The notes under the pieces are model-generated. The model saw nothing but the letters and a program-made list of their open reading frames with translations, was not told where the DNA came from and searched no databases. Both the position numbers and the translations under genes were made by a program. A DNA stretch of 64,000 nt from Leifsonia soli (lineage in GTDB: Bacteria > Actinomycetota > Actinomycetes > Actinomycetales > Microbacteriaceae). Below, one piece after another: positions 8,065 to 16,803 of this stretch (positions within the stretch are counted from its first letter, which is position 1; every line of letters starts with the position of its first letter). The DNA lies in NCBI RefSeq assembly GCF_013408745.1, contig NZ_JACCBJ010000001.1, positions 3,534,001-3,598,000 on the forward strand, read 5' to 3'.

Positions 8065-9036
8065 ATGACGACAACTCAGACAGCGTCGAGCGGCACGGCC
8101 AGAGACGCGGGTGGGACGGTGCAGGCCGCCGCCCCGCCCGCGCCCCGGCGCCGGCGTCGCCGTGGCGCGTGGACGGCGTGGGCGTTCCTCGCCCCCGTCG
8201 CGATCTACCTGGTCGTGTTCTACGCCTACCCGCTCTACCGCAACGTCGAGCTCAGCGTCCGCGACTACACCGTCCGGTCGTTCGTGATGGGCGATGCCCC
8301 GTTCGTCGGGCTCGACAACTACGTCAAGGTGCTGCAGGACCCGACCTTCGGGCCCGCGTTCTGGCACACCGCCGTCTTCACCCTCGTCTCGATCGCGTTC
8401 CAGTTCACGATCGGGCTGGCGCTCGCGGTGTTCTTCCACCAGAACTTCCGGCTGTCGGCGACGCTGCGCGCCCTCTTCCTGGTGCCGTGGCTGCTGCCGC
8501 TGATCGTGTCGGCGTCCACCTGGTCGTGGATGCTGAACAGCGACTCCGGCGTCGTCAACGCCGCGCTCGAGGCGTTCGGCCTCCCCGGCATCAACTGGCT
8601 GACCTCGCCGGACTGGGCGCTGACCAGCGTCATCATCGCGAACATCTGGATCGGCATCCCCTTCAATCTCGTCATCCTGTACTCGGGGCTCCAGAACATC
8701 CCGCAGGAGCTCTACGAGGCGGCGTCGATCGACGGCGCCAACGGGTGGCAGCGCTTCTGGCGGGTGACCTTCCCACTGCTGCGGCCCGTGTCGGCGATCA
8801 CCCTGCTGCTCGGCCTGATCTACACGCTCAAGGTGTTCGACATCATCTGGATCATGACGCGCGGCGGGCCCGGGACGGCGTCCACCACGTTCGCGACCTG
8901 GTCGTACCAGCTCGGGTTCGCCTCGACACTGCCGGACTTCAGCCCGGCGGCCGCGGTCGGCAACCTGCTGATCATCCTCGCGCTCGTCTTCGGCTTCGTG
9001 TACATCCGCACCCAGAGGAAGCAGGACCTCGCATGA
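8065..9036 (+). CDS. CUT1 ABC transporter permease (MalF-type)
   Basis: A 323-residue inner-membrane protein with six predicted transmembrane helices after a basic N-terminal tail (RRRRRRG). The EAA loop reads ELYEAASIDGANGWQRFWRVTFP, the contact site for the ATPase. It forms the importer channel with the next gene product. It starts 37 bases after the binding protein and overlaps the next gene by 4 bases (ATGA). No ATPase gene is present in the operon, so it probably uses a shared MsiK-type ATPase encoded elsewhere. Confidence 0.92.
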   Translation: MTTTQTASSGTARDAGGTVQAAAPPAPRRRRRRGAWTAWAFLAPVAIYLVVFYAYPLYRNVELSVRDYTVRSFVMGDAPFVGLDNYVKVLQDPTFGPAFWHTAVFTLVSIAFQFTIGLALAVFFHQNFRLSATLRALFLVPWLLPLIVSASTWSWMLNSDSGVVNAALEAFGLPGINWLTSPDWALTSVIIANIWIGIPFNLVILYSGLQNIPQELYEAASIDGANGWQRFWRVTFPLLRPVSAITLLLGLIYTLKVFDIIWIMTRGGPGTASTTFATWSYQLGFASTLPDFSPAAAVGNLLIILALVFGFVYIRTQRKQDLA

Positions 9037-9851
9037 ACGGCAAGCGACCCTGGTGGAAGACCGTCGTCGGCGTCGCGCTGACGCTGGTGATGCTCTTCCC
9101 CGTCTACTGGATGATCAACGTCTCGCTGACCCCCACGAGTCTGATGCGGAAGAGCCCGCCCGACCTGTTCCCGATCCACGCGACGTTCGAGGGATACCAG
9201 GCGGTTCTCGACCAGCAGCTGCCCTACCTCGGCACCAGCCTGCTGGTCGGCCTCGGGACCGTGATCCTGACGGTCGCGATCTCGGCCCCCGCCGCGTACT
9301 CGCTGGCGAAGCTGCGCCCGCGCGGCCGGGGCGTCCTCAACTTCGTGCTCCTCATCGCGCAGATGATCCCCGGGATCATCATGGCGATGGGGTTCTACGC
9401 GATCTACCTCAACCTCGGCATCCTGAACACGCTGTGGGGGCTGATCATCGCGGACTCGACGCTGGCCGTGCCGTTCGGGGTGCTGATCTTCAGCGCGTTC
9501 ATGTCCGGCATCCCGGATGAGCTGATGAACGCCGCGAAGATCGACGGTGCGAGCACCTGGCGCACGTTCCGGTCGATCGTGCTGCCGGTGAGCCGCAACT
9601 CCATCGTCACCGTCTCGCTGTTCGCGTTCCTCTGGGCATGGTCGGACTTCGTCTTCTCGTCGACGCTCAACAGCGGCGGCGCGCTGCAGACCATCACCCT
9701 GGGCATCTACAAGTACATCGGCAACAACAATCAGGAGTGGAACGCGATCATGGCGACCGCCGTCGTCGCGTCGATCCCGGCCGCCGTGCTGCTGGTGCTC
9801 GCGCAGCGGTATGTCGCCGCCGGCGTCACCGCCGGCGCTGTGAAGGACTGA
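9033..9851 (+). CDS. CUT1 ABC transporter permease (MalG-type)
   Basis: A 272-residue membrane protein whose ATG at 9033 overlaps the stop of the preceding permease, implying translational coupling. About six helices are visible. The EAA motif reads ELMNAAKIDGASTWRTFRSIVLP. The N-terminus MLFPVYWMINVSLTP is typical of MalG homologues. It pairs with the upstream permease to form the transmembrane channel for the arabinoside importer. Confidence 0.92.
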   Translation: MNGKRPWWKTVVGVALTLVMLFPVYWMINVSLTPTSLMRKSPPDLFPIHATFEGYQAVLDQQLPYLGTSLLVGLGTVILTVAISAPAAYSLAKLRPRGRGVLNFVLLIAQMIPGIIMAMGFYAIYLNLGILNTLWGLIIADSTLAVPFGVLIFSAFMSGIPDELMNAAKIDGASTWRTFRSIVLPVSRNSIVTVSLFAFLWAWSDFVFSSTLNSGGALQTITLGIYKYIGNNNQEWNAIMATAVVASIPAAVLLVLAQRYVAAGVTAGAVKD

Positions 9852-9853
9852 CC

Positions 9854-11569
9854 GTGACCGATCTCAGCACCGTCACCTCGACCGACATCGCCTTCGATCT
9901 GGCCGAGATCCCGTTCTCGGTCCGCGGCAGCTGGCTCGACATCTCGCCGGTGATCGGCACGCACCAGGTGTCCGACGCCCTCCATCTCGTCAGCCATGTC
10001 ACCGGGATGAACGCCGTGGTCCGGCTCACACCGGTGGTGCCCGGCGCCACCCCGGCCCGCGTCGACGCCACCGCGTCCCGGGTCGCCTGGACGGCGGGCG
10101 ACGGCCGCGTCGAGGCGGCGTTCGAGCATCCTGGCGCCGTGCGCTTCCGCGGACGCGAGCTCGGGATGCGGTTCTCCGCCTCGGACGAGCTGACGCCGTT
10201 CACGGGCGGGTACCTGTTCACCGACCCCGTCGACGGCGCGATCACCCTGACCAGCTACGAGACCGGCCGGCGCTACCGCTTCACCGTCCTCGCCGGGGCG
10301 GCGGAGGTCGTGGGCGATGGGCTGCTCGGCAGTGGCGCACGTGAGGTGGCGTTCGGCGCGGACGACCCGTGGGAGGTCCGGGTCGAGCAGACCGAGGCGG
10401 GCGTCCGTCCACTCGGCGCCACCGCCCCCTTCGACGACCTGGTGCGGCACCGGCGAGCGGAGTTCGCGGCGTACTGCTCCGGGCTTCTGGCCGGGGCCGC
10501 CGCGACGCCGACCGCCGTGAAGGCCGCGTACGTGCTCTGGTCGGCCACCGTCGAGCCCGGCGGCTTCGTCGGCCGCGAGGCGGTGCTCATGTCGAAGCAC
10601 TGGATGGACAAGGTCTGGTCGTGGGACCACTGCTTCAACGCCCTCGCCCTCGCGCCGCTCGACCCGGAGGCCGCACTGGACCAGTTCCTGCTGCCCTTCG
10701 ACCACCAGGATGCCGGAGGAGCGCTGCCGGACTCGGTCACGCACTCCGAGGTGCTCTACAACTTCGTGAAGCCGCCCATCCACGGCTGGGCCTTCCGGCT
10801 GCTGCGGGAGCGCGTCTCCACACCCTTCGACGACGGCGCGCTGCGGCTGGTGTACCGGAGGCTCTCCGCCTGGACACGGTTCTGGCTCGACAGCCGCCGC
10901 GCACCCGGCCATGCCCTCCCGTACTACCAGCACGGCAACGACAGCGGGTGGGACAACGCCACCCTCTTCGACCGGGACCGGGTGGTGGAGTCGCCCGACC
11001 TCGCCGCGTTCCTCATCCTGCAACTGGACGAGCTGGCCCGCCTGGCGCTCGAGCTCGGAGAGTCCGCCGCCGAGTGGGAGGACGAGCGGATCGCGCTCGA
11101 GCGGGCGCTGTTCGAGCAGCTGTGGGCCGGCGACCGCTTCGTCGCCCGGTCGGTCGCCTCGGGCCGGCCGTCCAGCTCCACGAGCCTGCTCGGTGCCCTG
11201 CCCATCGTGCTCGGCGAGCGGCTTCCCGCCGACATCGCCGCGGCGCTCGCCGCCGCGGTGGAGTCGCATCTGACCCCGTGGGGGCCGGCCACCGAGCTGC
11301 CCGGGTCGCCGGAGTACACCGCGGACGGCTACTGGCGCGGGCCGGTGTGGGCGCCGAGCACGCACCTGATCGTCGACGGTCTGCGTCGTGCAGGTCACGC
11401 CGGGACGGCCGATCGGGTCGCCAGCGCTTTCCTCGCCGCCTGCGAGCGCTCGGGCTTCGCCGAGAACTTCGACGCGCTCACCGGCGACGGCCTGCGCGAC
11501 CGTGCATACACCTGGACGGCCGCCGTCTACCTGCTGCTCGCCGCCCACCGACCTTCGGGAGAACGATGA
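9854..11569 (+). CDS. GH63-like / MGH1-type glycoside hydrolase
   Basis: A 571-residue cytoplasmic protein; GTG 9854 starts 2 bases after the permease stop. An N-terminal beta-sandwich is followed from about residue 230 by an (alpha/alpha)6 barrel with KVWSWDHCFNALAL, FDHQDAGGALPDSV, YYQHGNDSGWDNAT and DGYWRGPVWAPSTHL. These are the sugar-binding and acid-residue segments of GH63 and amylo-alpha-1,6-glucosidase-like enzymes. The Asp in NDSGWDN is the probable general acid. It presumably trims an alpha-linked sugar from the imported oligosaccharide; the exact linkage is unknown. Its stop overlaps the GH127 start. Confidence 0.8.
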   Translation: MTDLSTVTSTDIAFDLAEIPFSVRGSWLDISPVIGTHQVSDALHLVSHVTGMNAVVRLTPVVPGATPARVDATASRVAWTAGDGRVEAAFEHPGAVRFRGRELGMRFSASDELTPFTGGYLFTDPVDGAITLTSYETGRRYRFTVLAGAAEVVGDGLLGSGAREVAFGADDPWEVRVEQTEAGVRPLGATAPFDDLVRHRRAEFAAYCSGLLAGAAATPTAVKAAYVLWSATVEPGGFVGREAVLMSKHWMDKVWSWDHCFNALALAPLDPEAALDQFLLPFDHQDAGGALPDSVTHSEVLYNFVKPPIHGWAFRLLRERVSTPFDDGALRLVYRRLSAWTRFWLDSRRAPGHALPYYQHGNDSGWDNATLFDRDRVVESPDLAAFLILQLDELARLALELGESAAEWEDERIALERALFEQLWAGDRFVARSVASGRPSSSTSLLGALPIVLGERLPADIAAALAAAVESHLTPWGPATELPGSPEYTADGYWRGPVWAPSTHLIVDGLRRAGHAGTADRVASAFLAACERSGFAENFDALTGDGLRDRAYTWTAAVYLLLAAHRPSGER

Positions 11570-13497
11570 CCCTCACCACCACCGCCGTGCTCGCCGGGGG
11601 GCCGGTGGTCCCGTCCCGCAGCGTCCTCCGGCCGCTCGGACCGGACGAGGTCCGCATCTCGGGAGGGTTCTGGGCCGACACGCAGGAGCTGAACGCGACC
11701 GTCATCCTCGACCACTGCGAGACGTGGATGGAGCGGATCGGCTGGATCGGCAACTTCGACCGCGCCGCAGACGGCACGGTCGCCGACCACCACGACGGCA
11801 TCGAGTTCGTCGACTCGGAGGTCTACAAGCTGCTGGAGGCGATGGCCTGGGAGCTCGGCCGTCATCCGGATGGGGCGCTCGAGGCGCGCTACTCCGCTCT
11901 CGTCGACCGGGTGGCCGCGGCTCAGGAGCCGGACGGATACCTGCACACGGCGTTCGGCCGTCCCGGTCAGCGTCCGCGGTACAGCGACCTCGAGTGGGGT
12001 CACGAACTGTACTGCTTCGGCCACCTCATCCAGGCGGCCGTCGCCCGTGCCCGGAGCGGGCATCCCGACGACGTCCTGGTCCGCGTGGCCCGTCGGCTCG
12101 CCGACCACGTCGACCGCGTGTTCGGCGAGGAGGGGCGGGATGCGATCTGCGGCCACCCGGAGATCGAGCCGGCCCTGGTGGAGCTGGGGCGCGCGCTCGG
12201 CGAGCCGCGCTACGTCGAGCTGGCGCGGATCTTCGTCGAGCGGCGCGGGCGTCGCACCCTCGCGACGACCCTGTTCCAGGGCAGCGACTACTTCCTCGAC
12301 GACATGCCGGTCCGGGAGGCGACGGTGCTGCGCGGTCACGCCGTCCGCGCCGCCTACTTCACGGCGGGGGCTGCCGACGTCGCCGTCGAGACCGGCGACG
12401 ACACCCTGCTGGACGCGGTGCAACGGCAGTGGGGGCGGACCGTCGCGCACCGCACGTATCTCACCGGTGGCATCGGCTCGCACCACCAGAACGAGGAGTT
12501 CGGCGCCGACGACGAGCTGCCTCCCGATCGCGCATACGCCGAGACCTGCGCGGCCATCGGCTCCGTGATGGTGAGCTGGCGGCTGCTCCTGCAGACCGCC
12601 GACCCGTCCCACGCGGATCTCATCGAGCGGACGCTCCTCAACGCGGTGCTGGTGTCGCCGCGCGCGGACGGCCGTGCCTTCTACTACGCGAACACGCTCC
12701 ACCAGCGCCAGCTGGCGTCCGAGACGCACGACGACGAGCTGAGCGAGCGGGCCGAGGCGAATCTCCGCGCGCCCTGGTTCGAGGTGTCCTGCTGCCCGAC
12801 GAACGTCGCCCGCACCCTGGCCAGCGTCGGCGCGTACTTCGCGACGGCCGACGACGACGGGGTGCAGCTCCACCAGTTCGCGGATCTGGAGGTGGACACG
12901 GCACTGCCGGACGGTCGTCGCGTCGCCCTCGCCGTCCGCACGGGCTACCCCTTCGACGGCCGCGTCGTCGTCTCGGTGACGGAGGCGTCCGAGTTCACGC
13001 TGTGCCTGCGCATCCCCGCCTGGTCCCGCGGCCGGGCGCGTGCGAGCCTCAACGGCGGAGCCCTGCCGGTGGACGGCGACACGCTGCGCGTCCGTCGCGC
13101 GTTCGCCGCAGGCGACGAGCTGGTGCTCGAGCTGGACACGTCCCCGCGGTTCACCGTCGCGCCCGGCGGTGTCGACGCGGTCCGCGGGACGGTGGCCGTC
13201 GAGCGCGGACCGCTCGTGCTGTGCCTGGAGTCTGTGGACCTCCCGGAGGGCATCGCCTTCGACCGGGTTCGGATCGATACGGCGACGACTCCCGAATCCA
13301 CCGCCACAGGTGCCTCCGTGCGCCTGATCGTGGACGATGGGCGCGACGACGCCTCCGACGACTGGCCGTACCGCCGCCTCGACGCCGCCGTGACCGCCCG
13401 GTCGGGCCGGGCGGTCACGGCGGACCTCATGCCGTACGCCCACTGGGCCAACCGCGGACCGAGCCTGATGCGGGTGTGGATCCCCGCCGCAGGCTGA
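11566..13497 (+). CDS. GH127-family beta-L-arabinofuranosidase
   Basis: A 643-residue enzyme of the former DUF1680 family. GH127 enzymes use a Cys nucleophile with a zinc site. Here Glu326 and Cys328 (AETCAAIG) plus Cys409 and Cys410 (VSCCPTN) match the Glu-Cys and Cys-Cys set known from the Bifidobacterium enzyme HypBA1. TYLTGGIG and the C-terminal beta domains are also present. It removes terminal beta-L-arabinofuranose from plant hydroxyproline-linked arabinosides; the related GH146 specificity cannot be excluded. It has no signal peptide, so it acts after import. It overlaps the GH63-like gene by 4 bases and ends the operon at a hairpin. Confidence 0.88.
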   Translation: MTLTTTAVLAGGPVVPSRSVLRPLGPDEVRISGGFWADTQELNATVILDHCETWMERIGWIGNFDRAADGTVADHHDGIEFVDSEVYKLLEAMAWELGRHPDGALEARYSALVDRVAAAQEPDGYLHTAFGRPGQRPRYSDLEWGHELYCFGHLIQAAVARARSGHPDDVLVRVARRLADHVDRVFGEEGRDAICGHPEIEPALVELGRALGEPRYVELARIFVERRGRRTLATTLFQGSDYFLDDMPVREATVLRGHAVRAAYFTAGAADVAVETGDDTLLDAVQRQWGRTVAHRTYLTGGIGSHHQNEEFGADDELPPDRAYAETCAAIGSVMVSWRLLLQTADPSHADLIERTLLNAVLVSPRADGRAFYYANTLHQRQLASETHDDELSERAEANLRAPWFEVSCCPTNVARTLASVGAYFATADDDGVQLHQFADLEVDTALPDGRRVALAVRTGYPFDGRVVVSVTEASEFTLCLRIPAWSRGRARASLNGGALPVDGDTLRVRRAFAAGDELVLELDTSPRFTVAPGGVDAVRGTVAVERGPLVLCLESVDLPEGIAFDRVRIDTATTPESTATGASVRLIVDDGRDDASDDWPYRRLDAAVTARSGRAVTADLMPYAHWANRGPSLMRVWIPAAG

Positions 13498-13502
13498 CGA
13501 CG

Positions 13503-13539
13503 CTCGGCTGCCGGCGAGTCATCGGGGCCGGCAGCCGAG
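13503..13539 (+). terminator. Terminator of the arabinoside operon
   Basis: Perfect 13-bp stem (CTCGGCTGCCGGC with GCCGGCAGCCGAG) and an 11-base loop, followed by TCCTTCTCC. The right arm plus its downstream bases (13530-13551) recur exactly, 22 of 22, at 15316-15337. Confidence 0.85.
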
Positions 13540-13694
13540 TCCTTCTCCGCCGCCCCGGCGTGAACCCCCACCATCTCGGCGGAGCGCGGGATGTTGGCGG
13601 AAACCCCGCACGCAGGACGCCTGCCGCGACCGTATCGTGGCCATGCGCCTGGGCCTCAGGACGTCGTCCCCGGGCGACAGAAGGAGCTGCGACC

Positions 13695-14219
13695 ATGAGC
13701 ATCACGGACGACGCGCTGCGCGCCAACGCGACCCTCGCCGAGGAGTACCGACCGACCGGAGGGCCGCCCGCGCCCACGATCGCAGTCGTCACCTGCGCGG
13801 ATCCCCGCCTCAGCGGAGTCGTACGGCTGATGGGGCTTCCGGACGCCGACGTCGATCTCATCCGCAATGTGGGGACGGTGATCGACGACGACACCATGCG
13901 GTCCCTGATCGTCTCGACGCGGATGCTCGGCACGAGCGAGATCCTCATCATCAATCACGACGACTGCGGTCTGTCCCGGTTCTCGGGCGACGACCTGGTC
14001 GAGCGGCTGCGCGCGGAGACGGGGAGCTACCCGATCGCTCCCGCGCAGTTCTTCACCTTCACCGATGCGGAGCAGAACACGCGGGAGCAGGTGCGGAAGG
14101 TGCGCTCGCATCCCTGGATCTCCTCCGAAATCCCCGTCCGCGGGTTCCTCTTCGGGGTGCAGACGGGGCGGCTGACCGAGGTGCTCGTCGAGGACGCCGC
14201 CGGCACCGCCGTGAGCTGA
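13695..14219 (+). CDS. Beta-carbonic anhydrase
   Basis: A 174-residue enzyme interconverting CO2 and bicarbonate. The zinc ligands are visible as Cys34-x-Asp36-x-Arg (CADPR) and His88-x-x-Cys91 (HDDC), with the RNVGTVIDD segment typical of the family. It is somewhat short, like small actinobacterial beta-CAs. It follows AAGGAG. The next gene begins 8 bases after its stop, so the two may be co-transcribed, although no functional link is evident. Confidence 0.88.
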   Translation: MSITDDALRANATLAEEYRPTGGPPAPTIAVVTCADPRLSGVVRLMGLPDADVDLIRNVGTVIDDDTMRSLIVSTRMLGTSEILIINHDDCGLSRFSGDDLVERLRAETGSYPIAPAQFFTFTDAEQNTREQVRKVRSHPWISSEIPVRGFLFGVQTGRLTEVLVEDAAGTAVS

Positions 14220-14227
14220 CGGCCGCC

Positions 14228-15157
14228 GTGCCCAGCGAGCAGATGGAGGCCGCGCTGGCGGTCATGCGCGCCCGCCAGAGCACTGCCGCCGCGTCGGAGG
14301 CGGCAGGGAGGCCGGAGCCGACGGTGGAGCAGGCGCGGGAGGAGTTCGTGCCAGGGGATGTCCTGCACCCGGTGCCGGCCGACGTCGTGATCACCGCCGT
14401 CGATGCGGGCGGAGTCCCGGCGACGTGGCTCGATGCCCCCGGGGCGATGCCGGATCGCGTGCTGATCTTCCTGCACGGCGGCGGCTTCCAGTTCGGCTCC
14501 CTCCGGAGCGACGGCGAACTGGCCGCACGCCTGGGCCGGGCCGCGGGGATGCGGGTGCTGTTCGTGGACTACCGTCTCGCGCCCGAGCATCCCTTCCCCG
14601 CTGCGCTCGACGACGTCCGAACCGCCTGGCGGTGGCTCTGGCGAGACCGTGGATGCGACCCGTCGGGTGTCGCTGTCGCCGGCGACTCGGCGGGAGGGGG
14701 TCTGGCGGTCTCCCTCCTCGCCGCAGCGCGAGACGACGGAGAGCCGCTCCCGAGCGGTGCCGTGCTGATGTCGCCGACGGTCGACCTGACCGGGTCCGGT
14801 CGCTCGATGCGCGACCGCGTCGCGGAGGACCCGGTCTCGACGCCGCAGCTGCTCGCCCGGCTGGCGGCCGACTACCTCGCCGGTGCGGACCCTCGGCTGC
14901 CGGCGGCCTCTCCGCTGTTCGCGTCCCTCGCCGGCCTGCCTCCCATCCACATCGAAGTGGGCACCGCCGACCTGCTGTTGAGCGATTCCGAACGCCTCGC
15001 GGAGGCGGCGACCGCCGCCGGCGTCGAGGTGGAGCTGGTGGTCGGCGATGGACTGCCGCACGTCTTCCCGCTCCTGCTGGGAACCCCGGAGGCGGAGGCC
15101 GCCACGGAGCGGATCGCGCGCTTCCTCAGGAGCCGGACGGGGTCGCCGTCGCGATGA
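14228..15157 (+). CDS. HSL-family esterase/lipase
   Basis: A 309-residue alpha/beta hydrolase of the hormone-sensitive lipase family. The HGGGFQFG oxyanion motif, DYRLAPEHPFPAALDD, nucleophile elbow GDSAGGG and C-terminal LPHVFPL (His) are all present. It hydrolyses short acyl esters, probably cytoplasmically since no signal peptide is seen. The start is GTG 14228; an in-frame ATG at 14243 is an alternative. It is a paralogue in type of the esterase at 35941, with the same motifs and layout. Confidence 0.85.
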   Translation: MPSEQMEAALAVMRARQSTAAASEAAGRPEPTVEQAREEFVPGDVLHPVPADVVITAVDAGGVPATWLDAPGAMPDRVLIFLHGGGFQFGSLRSDGELAARLGRAAGMRVLFVDYRLAPEHPFPAALDDVRTAWRWLWRDRGCDPSGVAVAGDSAGGGLAVSLLAAARDDGEPLPSGAVLMSPTVDLTGSGRSMRDRVAEDPVSTPQLLARLAADYLAGADPRLPAASPLFASLAGLPPIHIEVGTADLLLSDSERLAEAATAAGVEVELVVGDGLPHVFPLLLGTPEAEAATERIARFLRSRTGSPSR

Positions 15158-15190
15158 CGCCTGCTGTCGTCGCGTTGCCGCCGGCCACCG

Positions 15191-15337
15191 TCAGCGCCGC
15201 GCGCGCCTAGCGGCGCGGTTGCGCGCGAGCACCCAGCCGACGACGCCTCCGATGAGGAAGACGAGCACCACCAGCAGCCAGGTCGGCACCGGTCGCCGCC
15301 GACAACGTTCTGCACGGCAGCCGAGTCCTTCTCCGCC
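15191..15337 (-). pseudogene. Decayed partial copy of the LapA-like gene plus terminator fragment
   Basis: Bases 15191-15290 match 20173-20272, the 3' end of the intact LapA-like gene, at about 94 of 100 positions by eye. They encode the same VPTWLLVVLVFLIGG...RARR tail and stop codon. Upstream of that the copy has lost about 35 bases but keeps the 12-mer GTTCTGCACGGC. It then joins a 22-base exact copy of the GH127-operon terminator segment (15316-15337). A 72-codon frame runs through, but its N-terminal part resembles nothing, so I read this as a remnant, not a working gene. Confidence 0.65.
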
Positions 15338-15362
15338 CGGTCCGGATTTTCTCCGGACCGGG
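15336..15362. repeat. Perfect hairpin upstream of DUF4397 promoter
   Basis: An 11-bp perfect inverted repeat (CCCGGTCCGGA / TCCGGACCGGG) with a 5-base TTTTC loop, ending where the SigK-like -35 element starts. It could insulate the promoter from upstream transcription. Confidence 0.6.
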
Positions 15363-15391
15363 TGCATCCGATCGCCCCTCTTCAGCCGAAT
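15363..15391 (+). promoter_or_regulatory. Probable SigK-type promoter of the DUF4397 gene
   Basis: GCATCC (15364-15369) and CCGAAT (15386-15391) are separated by 16 bases. The mycobacterial SigK consensus is CCATCC-N16/17-CCGAAT. A similar pair precedes the second DUF4397 gene on the other strand, and a SigK/RskA pair is encoded 4 kb away. Confidence 0.6.
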
Positions 15392-15441
15392 GAACCGGTG
15401 GGAGCACACACGGTTCTTCCGCGGAGACGAAGGGGTTCATC

Positions 15442-16176
15442 ATGACGAGGACTCGGAAGTGGCGGATCGGCGTCGCCATCGGCGCGGCGCTTGCCCTGAT
15501 CGGGGTGGCGGCGCCCGCGAACGCGGCACCGCATCCCTCCACCTGGCGCCCGTTCGGCGTCTCACAGGTGTCGGTGTTCCACGGCGTCCCCGCGACGCCG
15601 GTGGATGTGTACGTGAACGGCCTGCGCGTGCTGAACGACTTCCAGCCCGGCACGGTCGCCGGCCCGTACCTGCTGCCCTCTGGCACCTATCGCCTGGCGA
15701 TCACCGCGGCCGACGCGCGTAGCGACCGGAATCCCGTCATCGGACCGGTGACGGTCTCGTTCGCGCGGAACACGAGCTACACCGTGGCCGCGCATCTCAC
15801 GCCGAACGGTGCGCCGACGGCGAGTGTCTTCACGAACGACCTGTCCGTATCGCCGTCCGGCACCGGCCGGCTCGTGGTGCGGCACACCGCGGCTGCTCCG
15901 GCGGTGGATGTGCTGGCCGGCGGCACTCCGGTCATCACCGGACTGACCAATCCGAATCAGGCGGCACTGGTGCTGCCGGCGGGCACGGTGGATGCGTCGG
16001 TCGCGCTTGCCGGAACGACGGCCCCGGTCATCGGCCCGGCAGCGGTCCCGGTGAAGGCCAAGACCGACACGATCGTCTACGCCTGGGGGAGCGCGAGCGC
16101 GGGCACCCTGACGGTCGCCGTCCAATCGCTGCGTCAGGGGCGCCTCTTCGACGTCCCGTGGATGCTGCATCGCTGA
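15442..16176 (+). CDS. Secreted DUF4397 protein (no membrane anchor)
   Basis: A 244-residue protein with a clear Sec signal (about residues 1-30, APANAAP). Two DUF4397-type beta repeats follow: SVFHGVPATPVDVYVNGLRVLNDFQPG and LVVRHTAAAPAVDVLAGG. Unlike its paralogue at 17825-18679 it lacks the C-terminal helix and basic tail, so it is probably released. Its likely promoter matches SigK sites. DUF4397 domains are extracellular with no known activity; here they appear to be sigma-factor-controlled envelope proteins. Confidence 0.82.
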   Translation: MTRTRKWRIGVAIGAALALIGVAAPANAAPHPSTWRPFGVSQVSVFHGVPATPVDVYVNGLRVLNDFQPGTVAGPYLLPSGTYRLAITAADARSDRNPVIGPVTVSFARNTSYTVAAHLTPNGAPTASVFTNDLSVSPSGTGRLVVRHTAAAPAVDVLAGGTPVITGLTNPNQAALVLPAGTVDASVALAGTTAPVIGPAAVPVKAKTDTIVYAWGSASAGTLTVAVQSLRQGRLFDVPWMLHR

Positions 16177-16192
16177 TTCCGAGGAGGGTGCC

Positions 16193-16606
16193 GTGCGGGT
16201 CGTCGAGGCGCACATCACTGCGACGGTGCACGAGTTCTTCTCCCAGCAGTGGGTCCTGCTGCTCGCCGGCCGCGTGACCACGCGCGGCCGGCGGGAGTTC
16301 CGGAGCCGCCTCACCGGGCCGGTCGCCCTGAAGGACGGCAGCGCGCTCGACGTGAGCGCGCTGCCCGAACGCGACGTCCACGCCCTGCTCATCGCGCGAG
16401 GGGCGCCCGATACGTGCGTCCTGGTCAAGGACGGACTCGTGGAGGACGAGATCACGACCCTCGCGTCCGCCCTGCACCGGGTCTTCCTGTCGCGGGAGGG
16501 CGCACTCATCTCGTGCATCCCCGGTCGCCTGGGCTTCCTTCAGTCCGACGGCGGCCGCACCCGGCTGCTCCTGGGAGCATCCGCAGCTCAGAGGCCACAC
16601 CACTAG
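16193..16606 (+). CDS. Hypothetical protein, first of a three-gene unknown cassette
   Basis: A 137-residue protein; GTG 16193 follows GGAGGGTG, 16 bases after the DUF4397 stop. The sequence looks soluble with alternating strands (HITATVHEFFSQQWVLLLAGRVTTRG, LPERDVHALLIARGAPDTCVLV). There is no signal peptide or known motif. Its position suggests it is co-transcribed with the secreted DUF4397 gene under the same sigma factor. Function unknown. Confidence 0.6.
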   Translation: MRVVEAHITATVHEFFSQQWVLLLAGRVTTRGRREFRSRLTGPVALKDGSALDVSALPERDVHALLIARGAPDTCVLVKDGLVEDEITTLASALHRVFLSREGALISCIPGRLGFLQSDGGRTRLLLGASAAQRPHH

Positions 16607-16614
16607 GAGGAACC

Positions 16615-16803
16615 ATGTCTTCACTCACCGCGGACGAGATCGCGGCTGCACTCGGCGACCTCGCCGATCGTCTCTCCGCCGCGCCGACCGTCGAGCAGCT
16701 GGCCCCGATCGTCGCGCGCCTCAGCCGCCGCGAGCGAGCGGTGCTGGCGCTCGTCTTCGAGCGGCTGGCGGAGGAGCCGGCCGGGGAGCAGCTCAGTGCG
16801 TGA
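16615..16803 (+). CDS. Small helical hypothetical protein, second of the cassette
   Basis: A 62-residue protein behind an excellent AGGAGGAACC ribosome-binding site, 8 bases after the previous stop. It appears wholly helical (LTADEIAAALGDLADRL, LSRRERAVLALVFERLAEE), with a LSRRERAVLAL element reminiscent of HTH or dimerisation helices. No family is recognised. It overlaps the next gene by 8 bases. Confidence 0.6.
   Translation: MSSLTADEIAAALGDLADRLSAAPTVEQLAPIVARLSRRERAVLALVFERLAEEPAGEQLSA

Noticed and set aside
10369..13497. 1042-codon open frame covering GH63-like and GH127 genes
   Set aside because: Only the part from 11566 encodes GH127; the upstream half is an Arg/Ala/Gly-rich out-of-frame reading of the GH63-like gene. 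There is no fusion protein.
15191..15409. 72-codon membrane-protein ORF
   Set aside because: Only its C-terminal part has homology (to the LapA-like gene); the N-terminal half reads through a hairpin and a terminator copy, so it is better explained as a remnant.
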